The notes beneath the pieces were generated by a model that ran no database searches, was not told where the DNA came from, and saw only the letters and a list, made by a program, of their open reading frames with translations. A program made the position numbers and the translations under genes. A stretch of 64,000 bases of DNA from Populus alba (taxonomy: Eukaryota; Streptophyta; Magnoliopsida; Malpighiales; Salicaceae). This document shows positions 54,093-64,000 of the stretch, in pieces (the stretch's first letter is position 1; each line of letters begins with the position of its first letter). Location: the NCBI RefSeq assembly GCF_005239225.2, contig NC_133301.1:6535157-6599156 (forward strand). Direction: 5' to 3'.

Positions 54093-56649
54093 TTTTTTTG
54101 GTAAGCTGACTTGTGTATTAAAAAAAATGATAACAAAGAATATAATGGGCATACCCAAAGATTTACAATGAGGACAGAAACGAAAACCAACAAATGGCTA
54201 CAGGCCTAGCCACAACAAAACAAAAACTTGGACCAACTAGATATGCTAGGGGTACAAAAACAACCAGCTAAACATCAAAAATTAAGAGTCCATGTTCTTG
54301 ACCCTCCAAAGTCTTTGGATCCTTATGTTTCATCTGTTTGTTTGAACCATTCCTCATCAAAACAAGCTTATCGCGAATGATACATTCGATTTGATCAAAA
54401 ACCAAATTCGAAGCTTTAGACACATCTGCAAAGATCCTTGCATTCCCGTTCTTGCCAGATACAATATACTGTAGCTGCGAAACCCAGTTTAACGAGAAAA
54501 GTTGACTGAAACTTTTTCCATGCCAAGAGACAGTGGCCAATCGAATCCATTCATCCAAGCTTTTGTCATTCTTGGAATGTCGCATCTATCACAAACATTC
54601 CACCATAATGCTTTCGCAAAGGAGCATTCGAAGAACAAGTGGTTGTGATCTTCATTATTGCAGAGACAGAGTGAGCACCTATTGGGACCATGAATACCAA
54701 ACCTATGAAGTCTATCCTGCGTTGAGAGTTTCGTTGGATAGCCACCCAAAGAAGAAATGCATGTCTTGGGACAGCATTCTTGAACCACACGATGTCATGC
54801 CAATCAACCATTTTGATGATTGAATTCTAGTTGTTCCCAAGCTACTTTGACTGAGAAACTCTGATTTGGCGAATCCAAACCAAACAATCTCATCCTTTTG
54901 CCCCTTAAGGAGTATAGGTGGAAGGAATATAGCTTCTAAAATGGGGTGCCAGCCAATAGCATGAGTGATAGGAATTCTCCATTCTAAGTTATTAATCAGC
55001 ACGTTCACTCTCGCGTTGTGTTCCATACCTGAATCATAGATGAAACGTTCACCGTAGGTATCAGCGAGCGGGCTGTGAGGATGCCAATTGTCAAACCATA
55101 GAGAGGTTGTCATTCCATCTCCGATGACGTGCTTCATCTTCGGCCATGCTAAGGATCTAAGCTTTAGAATCTTTCCCTCAAGCCCAAGAGCAGCTTCCTG
55201 GCGCCTTGATTGTCCAGAAATTCCTACCTCGCAAGAGATTGGATCTGAATCCCAAGTAAGACCAGATTGAGCCATCTGAGTCATGCACAAGTTCCAAATA
55301 TGTTTCAACAAGGCAATCTTGTTCCATTCTCTATCCTTTTTATGCCTAGCCCCCCCTCCTTTTTTGGAAGACATACCTGATCCCAAGCCACTTTAAGCCT
55401 GGTAAGTGCTCATATCTGAAACCTGACCAAAGAAAGGATCTTCATAATTGCTCAACATTTTTCACTACTTCCCCAGGTAATTAGGAATAAGAAATGCCAT
55501 AGACCTGGATGGAGAATAAGACTGAGTTAATCAGTTGTACTCGCGCCCTGCGAAAGAGAGTGTTTTTACAGGTCCAATGTCGAACTTTGGCGTAAATTCG
55601 ATCCACGAGGCCCTTACAATTAACAGCCTTTAGTCTGGACGAGATAAGAGGCACTCCCAAATATTTCATAGGAAGCTCCCCCTCTCTTAAACCCAAGAAT
55701 ACTGATAATCTGTTCCCTCTCAGCTCCTAACGAACCGCTCAAGAAGATGTCACTTTTGTTTGGATTGGATATAGACCTGATAGAAACCTGAAACTCTGTG
55801 AGTACATTTTTTGATCATACGGATTGAATGTACATCCCCTTTGCTTGAATATCATCAAAGTCGTCGGCAAAGCAAAGATGAGAAATTCTGTCCTTCTTGC
55901 ATCTCCAGTGGAACTTGAAGTTTTGGTTGGCACTCATATTGCAGAACAGCCCTGACAGGATTTTCCATGCAATAGGACAAACAAATATGGAGATAATGGA
56001 TCACCCTTGTCTCAGCCTCTCCCCCTTGGAAGTAACCCGCAAGTTCACCGTTGACGTTGATTGAGAATTGACAGGATGTACAAAACCATGATCCAATCAA
56101 TGACTGTTCTAGGGAATCCCATTTTTATCAACGTAGCATCAACGAAATCCCACCGCACAGAGTCATAAGCCTTCATCAGGTCTACTTTCATAGCACAACG
56201 AGCAGGACCCGTAGTTGTGTGATAGCCTTTCATTAGTTCCTTCTAGAGACAAAAGAATATTGTCTCTGATTCTCCGTCCAGAGATAAAAGCTGTTTGATA
56301 CGGACCTACTAAGGATGGTAAAACAACTTTCATTCTCCCAGCTAGAAATCTTCGCGATGCATTTGTATACTGTATTGCAGCAAGATATAGGACGAAAATC
56401 TGTCAACCTCGTAGGATTAGCAACTTTAGGGATAGTAGGGAAATGGATGTAGCATTCATTTCTTTAAGCATTCTACGAGTCTGGAAAGAAGGACTAACAG
56501 CGTTGATTACATCTTCCCCACTATGTGCCACATTCTTTTGAAGAAACCTGCGTTGAAGGCCAATCTGGACCAGGAAGCTTTGTTGTTTTTCAACCTAAAC
56601 ATAGCATGATTAATCTCCTCTCTTGTTACATCTTGTGCTAGTACATGTT
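54093..56649 (-). mobile_element. LINE copy 5, 5'-truncated, inserted in the Ty3 element
   Basis: About 2.56 kb from the poly(A) end (T run at 54091-54101) to ACATGTTGTTGA, where the full copy continues into GTTGCCG but here Ty3 protease sequence starts with GTTGCTAG. The GTTG is shared. Roughly 60 bp of Ty3 sequence present in the left arm are missing at the insertion. RT and zinc-domain motifs are recognisable but split by many one-base indels. Confidence 0.9.
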
Positions 56650-59558
56650 GTTGATGTTGCTAGTGATACCCTTGTGAAGATATTGAATATGAGTTGTATT
56701 AAGCATACGAGGCCTTATAGATTGCAATGGTTGAATGAATGTGGTGAAGTGAGGGTTACTAAGCAGGTTTTGATTGCGTTTGCTATTGGGAAGTATTCTG
56801 ATGAGATTTTGTGTGATGTAGGTCTCAATGCATGCTAGCACTTACTTTTGGGACGTCCATAGGCAGTTTGATCGGAAAGCGATTCATGATGGGTTTTAGA
56901 AATATGTTTCACTATTGTAAAGGATGGTAAAACCATCACTCTTGTACCGTCGTTCTTCCAAAACAAGTGTATAATGATCAAATCAAATTAAAAAAAAAAA
57001 GAATGTGAGGATGGGAAGAGTGAAAATTCACGTGAGGACAATGGTGAGAGAAAACCATCAGATTCGGCTAATCCTAAATCATTAATTAAACCAGTTGAGA
57101 GTCGAGGTAAAAATCGAGGAGTGAAGAAAGTAAGCTTGTGTGATGATAGTAGTGTGGAAAAATTAAAGAAACAACCTAATTTTTATGCAAAAAGATCTCA
57201 AATCAAATCTGCATTTTTCACTAATAAGCCAATGATCTTACTTGTGTATAAGGAGGCTTATTTTAACACTAACGATCTTGATTCTACTACTCCTAGTGTG
57301 GCTGTTTCTTTGATGCAGGAGTTTGATGATGTTTTTCCTGAAGACATCCCTAATGGATTACCACCATTAAGGGGGATTGAACATCAAATGGACCTTGTGC
57401 CCGGAGCTTCAATTCCTAACCGTCCAGCCTATAGAAGCAACCCCGAGGAGACAAGGAGCTTTTAAAGGCAGTAGATGAGTTGCTGATGAAGGGGTACATT
57501 CGTGAGAGTATGAGTCCTTGTGCTGTGCCAGTGCTACTTGTGCCTAAAAAGGATGGAACATGGAGGATGTGTGTTGATTGTCGTGCCGTCAATAACATAA
57601 CGGTAAAGTATCGACATCCTATTCCTAGGCTTGATGACATGCTAGATGTGTTACATGGATCATGTATTTTCTTTAAGATTGACCTAAAAAATGGGTACCA
57701 TCAGTATTAGGATGAAAGAAGGTGATGAGTTGGAAAACTGCATTTTAAGACTAAGCATGGTTTGTATGAATGGTTAGTCATGTCGTTTGGACTTACGAAA
57801 CACGCCTAGCACGTTTATTGCGTTTAATGAATCATATGTATTTGCGTGCGTTTATAGTAAGTTTGTTGTTTGTTATTTTTGATGACATTTTGATCTATTA
57901 GCAAGAACTTAAATGAGCATCTTGATCATTTACGTAATGTACTTAGTGTGTTGCGTAGTGAGCAATTATATGCTAAATCTTAAGAAGTACACCTTTTGTA
58001 TGGAAAAAATTGTGTTTCTTGGCTATGTCGTAACTGCACAGGGTATCAAGATGGACAAGGAGAAAGTTAAGGCCATCCAGGATTGGCCTACACCAAAATC
58101 AGTAAGTGAGGTAAGGAGTTTTCATGGACTTGCTAGTTTTTATAAAAGGTTTGTGAAGGATTTTAGTACTATTGTTGCACCTTTAACTGAAATTGTTAAA
58201 AAGTCAGTTGGATTCAAATGAAATGATGAACAGGATAAGGCTTTTAATTTGTTGAAAGATGAACTTTGTTTGGCACCTGTTTGAGCTTTGCCTGACTTTA
58301 CGAGAGCTTTTGAAGTTAAATGTGATGCGTCAGGTATTGGTATAGGAGTTGTGTTAATGCAGGATAAAAGGCCCATTGCGTATTTCAGCGAAAAACATAA
58401 TAGGGCAGCTTTGAATTACCTACAATATGACAAGGAGCTCTATGCCTGGTAAGATCTCTAGAGACGTGGTCACCAGCATTACCTGTGGGCCAAGGAGTTT
58501 GTGATACATTCTGATCATGAATCATTGAAGCACTTGAAAGGGCAAGGTAAGTTGAGTAGGAGACATGCTAAATGGGTGGAATTTATTGAAACCTTTCCGT
58601 ATGTGATCAAGTATAAGCAAGGAAAGGAAAACATTGTGGCTGATGGACAAACCGAAGTAGTTAATATGTGATCAAGTATTAGCTATTTTTGGAAGGTGTT
58701 ATGGGGAAAATTGGGTACTAAACAGATGGACAAACCGAAGTAGTTAATAGGACCTTAACACAACTTCTGCGTGCTGTCATTCAAAAGAACTTAAAGAATT
58801 GGGAAGATTGTTTGTCATTTATAGAGTTTGCATATAATCGTAGTGTGCACTCTACTACTGAATTTTCACTACTTGAAATTGTGTATGGATTTAACCCTTT
58901 AACTCTAATGGATTTGATTCCTTTGCCTGTTGATGAAAGGGTTAGTTTGGATGGTAATCGTAAAGCACAGGTGGTGAAGACACTCCATGAGAGTGTGCGG
59001 TAACAGATTGAAAAGAGGAAATCGTGTGTATGCGACCAAAAAGCCAATAAGGGGTGCAAAACATATTGTCTTTCAGCCTGGCGATTGGGTTTAGGTGCAT
59101 ATGCCGCAAGGAGAGATTTCCGGCCCATAGGAAATCAAAGCTACGACCATGAGGAGATGGGCCATTTCAGATCCTTGAGAGGATCAATGACAATGCTTAT
59201 AAAGTTGATTTTGCCAGGTGAAGTATGGTGTAAGTGCTACCTTTAATGTTTCTCATCTTACTTTGTTTAATGTAGGCAATGATTCGAGGTCGAATCCTTT
59301 TGAAGAGAGAGGAGATGATGCGGATCAGCCCAACACTAAGTGTAATCATGCCAACGATCCATTGGAGGTGCCAATTGGGCCAATCAGCAAAAGCTAGGGC
59401 AAAGAATGCTTAAAGAAGCCATTGAATGGGCTTGTTCAGATAACTTATGGAGCAAAGATGGACCTAGAAAGCTTGGGACATTTAAGGAGCATGAAGGACA
59501 TCCTTTAATTCATCTAGTTCAGGTCCAAGAAGAGCCCAATTCATGTGGAACAAGGGGT
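56650..59558 (+). pseudogene. Ty3/gypsy protease, RT, RNase H and partial integrase, right arm
   Basis: Protease remainder VASDTLVKILNMSCIKH (56650-56840), linker and RT start 57121-57465 (EFDDVFPEDIPNGLPPLRG), RT palm 57480-57710 ([34 protein letters not shown]), YFDD region near 57870 with shifts, RT end 57913-58221, RNase H 58222-58650 ([12 protein letters not shown]), then the misjoined integrase end and the C-terminal tail to 59558. The integrase HHCC and core are missing exactly as in the left arm. Nonsense codons include TGA at 58219-58221 and at 58284-58286. Confidence 0.88.
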
Positions 59559-60145
59559 TGATATGTCTAGCCCAATACCAGCCTTGTTAGGCTTGTTTTG
59601 TTTCCTAATGCTACAAGGATAGAAAGCCAGTAATTTATTCTCCTAATTAAGTAAGGAAGTTGGCTATATCTTATTCCTAAAGAGGGGAGGACTATTTAAT
59701 GTTTTTCCTAACATAGGAAGGAAAGTAATTAAATCAGCAACAAAGGAGGAATTTATCCAAGCTAATCAAGGACATCAAAGGAAAGGGAACAGGCCAACAA
59801 CACAAATTTGATTCTTAGCATATTTAGGATGGTAATTGTCAGATTTTTATTATTTTCTTCTTAGTTTTTGGGTTATTATTACTTATTTGGGTCAATTGTA
59901 AGGGGGGTCCATTAGGGTTTCTTCAAGTCTAGAGTCGGTATAAATAGAGGCATAATCAAACATATAAGGTTACACAATTTTCATATCAATAAACTTCTTT
60001 GCTGCACTTGTTGTGTGTTGGTGGGATAATCTCCCTTCCTTGGTTCTCTAAAGACCTGAAAATGACTTATCAAAGAACAACTGGCTTCGTGGCATCATCC
60101 TTTGCGTGTGGGTTGCGTGACCACGTGATCACGAGGTTCGCATCA
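59559..60145 (+). repeat. LTR1 3' LTR, right arm
   Basis: TGATATGTC (59559) after CAAGGGGT, to CGCATCA (60145), with the same U5 deletion as the left-arm copy. It is followed directly by the AT-rich spacer, CTTGGTCTATGATAC, which mirrors the left arm. Confidence 0.9.
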
Positions 60146-61678
60146 CTTGGTCTATGATACATATTGACACAAACAACAAAAAATATAAGAAAGATAACAA
60201 GTATTAGAACACAAAATTCTGATGAATAAGAAGATCACATACAAAAACCCTAATTAAAAAATGTATTATTCAATATTTTCTCTAACCAAAAATAAATATT
60301 AGAGCTCTTCTAGGTTTGCTTATATACTAGAAAAAACCATCCTAAACAAAGTTAAAAAAAATAGTAATAAAATATTTCTAAATCAAATAGAAAAAAGAAT
60401 CCTAAATTAAGAAAAAAAAAAAACATAACAAAAAAAAAAGGAATTAATAGACAATTCACTCTTAGACTTGGGTATGGCATAACTGCATATGAAACAATGA
60501 CATCAAATTGACATGTAGATTCACTAAAGAAGAAATTTGATGATCTTGCGTGAATATTTTATGGCACAATGATCATAGTACTGTATTTTAAACAACTGTA
60601 ATAATTAATTTTTTAACAATTTCCGATATTATTAGAACGGGGGAATAAATTAAGGAAAAGCAATTCCATGTTATTATCTATCATGGAAGAAACTAAATAA
60701 CTAATAATTACTGACCATAATAATTCCGTCTTCTAATAGTGGATGGGTTGATCTTCCAAATACAAGCAACTTCTACATGATTTTGTTTAGGGTCAAATGT
60801 TTTTCAGGTAAATTAAAGGACAAAAATGCTGATCAGGAAGGAGTACTGTAGTCAGTCTGAAAATTAATATTTGTAATTAGATATTAGCGTTATGTGTAAT
60901 ACGTGAACTTAGACAAAATCTATGAAAGAGTAAATGATCCAAAACTACCCTGGACTTTGGGTCAAATTGGATTCAGTCCCTAACCTTTTTTTTTTTTTTT
61001 TCTAGAACCTTGAACATGTTTATGGTTAAAAAATAAAAGTCTCTTCCATCAGGTTTCCATCCTTTATTTACTTCCTTTTTTCGTTCAAATCAAATGTTTA
61101 CATGACACATGTTGTGTTTCTAAGCTATCACTTCTAATCAAAATTAACAAAAAGTCTATTTCATACAAAAACAAATAGTTTGAGATACTTAAATAATAAA
61201 ACCTTAAGTTCAGGACCAAGTTCATAAGTCTGACCAAAAGTTCGAGATAATTTTGGATCATTTGCCTAGCTATATTTCTCTCTTTGCAAACTAGATGTGT
61301 GCTAGAACGGGAAGACCTAGGATGTAGAAGAGCATAACATGAGTGATTCGGTAGATTTTGATTCCTATATATCCACTCATGTAGTACTTGACTTCATTAC
61401 ATGATATATAAGATCCATCTGTATAGATATCATCATCTACACTCAGAAAACCATATGCTTTGGAAAAAGCTTGTACAGTTTGGGAAGAGGTTCTGATTGA
61501 TTAAAAAGAAGAATCTACTTCAACTGATATGCCCTTAGGCACGACCATACATAACATAGAAATCACACTTCGCAACTGGTTAATATATTGGCATGCGCTT
61601 CGTAGCTGGTTAATATTAATTTTTAAAAAAAATTAAAAAAAATATAAAGCGTATGAAAAATATTTTAATAGTGTTATT
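60146..61678. other. AT-rich spacer, right arm, no gene seen
   Basis: The reverse complement of 33061-34592 with small differences in homopolymers (for example the A run near 60410 and the T run near 60985). No recognisable coding sequence. Confidence 0.6.
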
Positions 61679-64000
61679 AAACCTAATTAAGTATGTTAAT
61701 TTTTAAACCTCCACTCAACTCTTTGTTAGACCCAAGTAACATGGATCTGGCAACCATGCCATACCTAAACGCAAACCCAAGTGCTTTGGATATGACAACC
61801 AAGCCAAACCCAATATACAAGCTGGCAACAATAATAGACTCAAGCATCTTAGGTCTGGAAGTCATGCCAAGCTCACATTACTTGGGTCCGACACCCAAGT
61901 TAACATAGGTCCGATGTAACTTTTTGAATTTGGATCTGACTTGTTTGCCAAATCCAAATAAACGTGCTAGACCCACGCGCCTTGAGTCTAGCAGCCATGG
62001 CAGACCCGCACCTGGGTCTGTCTTGACCCAAACACCTCGACCTGGCAACTATGCCAAACCCATGTATTTTTTTAAATATATATATAGGAATACACTATAA
62101 TTGTTCTAAAAACATATTATTTTGTATTTTCATCTTTATATTTTTAACCAAATATATTTTTATCTTTTTTATATTTTATTTCTTCTATTTTGGGACATTA
62201 AACCACATGCATCCCTAAAAATTCACTCTTTGTTTTTATTAATCTCTAATTTTAGTGAAAAAAATCATCTACAAAATTGCATAAATTAAGATAGTAAAAA
62301 AAGACAGCAGGTCTTATACATATACAATATTGTCTTTTCCTACAACATAATGTATCAATTCAAAAGTTTAAAAGCTCTCTTATGATCATATATTTCAAAT
62401 TTTTGTATATACTAATAGTTATAATATAGAAATAAACTCTCCTTGTATAACAAACTTTGACAATTAGATCATGCAACAACATCTCAAATTCAAAAAAAGC
62501 AAGAACCTTTAAACAACTGTTCAACATTTGGATGGAAACATAAAATTAATATTTTCATCCATAATGCATTCAAAAAAAGAAAGTTAATTTTTGAAGACTT
62601 GAAATAAATCACTTAAAACTTAACATTTTTTTCATTCTTTCCTCTTCGAATATAACTAATTTATAAAATAAGTTGCACAAATAAAAAAGAATTTGCAGTT
62701 AAGTTCTATTACATATGAATAAAAAATCTTGCTTGAATGAGTTAATATTTGTTTTTGCAGTCCAATTGTGCTTTTAAATTTTTTTAAATATTTTGACCTA
62801 GGCATGGGTCTAGTATGGTTACCAAACCAAGACCTAGGGGCACGAGTTTGGCAGACTAAGGCGCCAGTTTTGCATGGTTGTCAGGCTCAGGCACCTCGGG
62901 TCTGGCATTCATGCCTGAATTGACAAACAACAAAAAATTAGGACAATTGTGCACTTTAGTTGTCAGGAACGAGAAAAGAAAAAAAAAACACAACAATCAA
63001 TCACTAGTGACAATTCAACCATTATTTGTCTACACAAGCCACACCATGTGGAAGAGGACACAATTGTGCATCCAATTAAACAATTGATAACCAGATTTGG
63101 CAACTAGAAAGCATCCTACGTGCTTTCTTGATGGCGTAGGTACCACCCACTTGCTGGGGCGTGAGTAAACATGCACCCGATGCTTTTCAATTAAAAAATA
63201 ACAAATACATCATGAAAATACTAAAACGCCCCATTGTCCTCTTAATTACACAAAATACCCATGTAAAAAAAATCAAAATACCCCCAAAGATAGTTTCTTT
63301 TTTGTCTTCTTTGCAGCCATGTAGAGGCATGTCTCGGGTTTGGCAGCCATGCCAGACATGCACCTTATGCCTTAGGTCTGACATAAGCCTAACACCTAGA
63401 TTTGGCAACCATGCCAAATCCATGCTCCTTTTTTTGAAAATATAGGAGTATACTTATAATTGTTCTAAAAACATATTTATGTTGTGTTTTCATATTTGTC
63501 TTTTTAACCAAATATATTTTTATCTTTTTTCTATTTTTGTCTTCTATCTTGAGACGTTAACCACACACATCCCTAAAATTCACTAATTGTTTTTTTATTA
63601 ATCTCTCATTTTAGCTAAGAAATTATCTATAAAATTGCATAAATTAAGATAGTCAAAAGGATAATAATTGTTTTACATATATAGTATTTTATTTTTCTAC
63701 AACATAATATATCAATTCAAAAGTTTTCTCTTGTGATCATATATTTCAAATTTTCATATATATTAATAGTTATAATGTAGAATAAACTTTGACAATTAGA
63801 TCATGCAACAACATCTCAAATTTAAAAAAGAAAAAACCCTGTAAACAATTGTTCAACAGTTGGATGGAAACATAAAATTAATATTTTTATCCACAATGCA
63901 TTCAAAACATGAAAGTTTATTTTTGAAGACTTGAAATAAATCACTTAGAACTCAACATTGTTTTTCCATTCTTTCATCTTCGAACATAACAAATGTATAA
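61679..64000. repeat. Duplicated unit with palindromic minisatellite, right arm
   Basis: The inverted copy of 30721-33060. The minisatellite near 63340-63400 is shorter and rearranged compared with its partner at 31330-31400, one of the clearest differences between the arms. Confidence 0.8.

Larger units (their letters stand above)
53797..64000. repeat. Right arm of a large inverted repeat, continuing past the window
   Basis: The reverse complement of 30721-38336 plus an inserted LINE (54093-56649). It contains gag, protease, pol and LTR of the LTR1-family element, the AT-rich spacer and the minisatellite. One-base indels are more frequent here than in the left arm. The arm is still paired with the left arm at position 64000. 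Confidence 0.9.

Overview
This is nuclear DNA from a flowering plant, probably a eudicot. It has no rRNA or tRNA genes, no operons and no ordinary intact host gene. Almost all of it is nested transposable-element debris in AT-rich DNA: Ty3/gypsy LTR retrotransposons of at least three families, L1-type LINEs, a Copia-like LTR, microsatellites, and two gaps of exactly 500 N (38337-38836 and 51896-52395). All family calls come from reading motifs by eye; no search or alignment program was run.

Layout. 1-2237: pieces of two LINE families and an LTR scrap. 2238-4130: a long Copia-like LTR. 5079-6934: a dead plant-mobile-domain gene. 7000-8353: scrambled LTR and LOG sequence, then the first half of a LOG retrocopy (copy B). 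8354-19791: an Athila-like element (element A, minus strand) inserted in copy B. 19797-28665: the rest of copy B and its host element (element B), itself interrupted by another LTR (LTR C), which is interrupted in turn by a full-length 6.2-kb LINE. 28666-34592: a Ty3 scrap, then AT-rich DNA with a degenerate palindromic minisatellite. 34593-38336: a decayed Ty3 element (family LTR1) on minus. 38837-45166: copies of a small LTR element (family LTR2) that carries myosin-type IQ motifs. 46196-51175: a larger gag-pol relative of that element on plus. 52396-64000: LTR scraps, a LINE and an LTR1-family element, mostly an inverted copy of 30721-38336.

The main discovery is element A. It keeps an Asp-tRNA-type primer site, gag and protease, but has lost RT/RNase H and the integrase core. 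Downstream of pol, in the same orientation, it carries two genes that are not retrotransposon genes. One is an intact 182-residue ORF with a basic patch and a four-cysteine cluster, resembling the nucleic-acid-binding cysteine-rich proteins of Betaflexiviridae. The other is an intronless LOG-type cytokinin-activating enzyme broken by one nonsense codon. Short tandem repeats in the 3' UTR resemble a piece of the cysteine-rich ORF. A second element (B) also carries LOG in its 3' part, so the cargo predates the present nesting. A separate capture is seen in the LTR2 family, where a myosin-neck-like segment replaces gag-pol.

A caution applies to the large inverted repeat. Its arms lie in contigs separated by scaffold gaps and differ by a LINE insertion and many one-base indels, so it may be two haplotypes placed in opposite orientation rather than a true palindrome.
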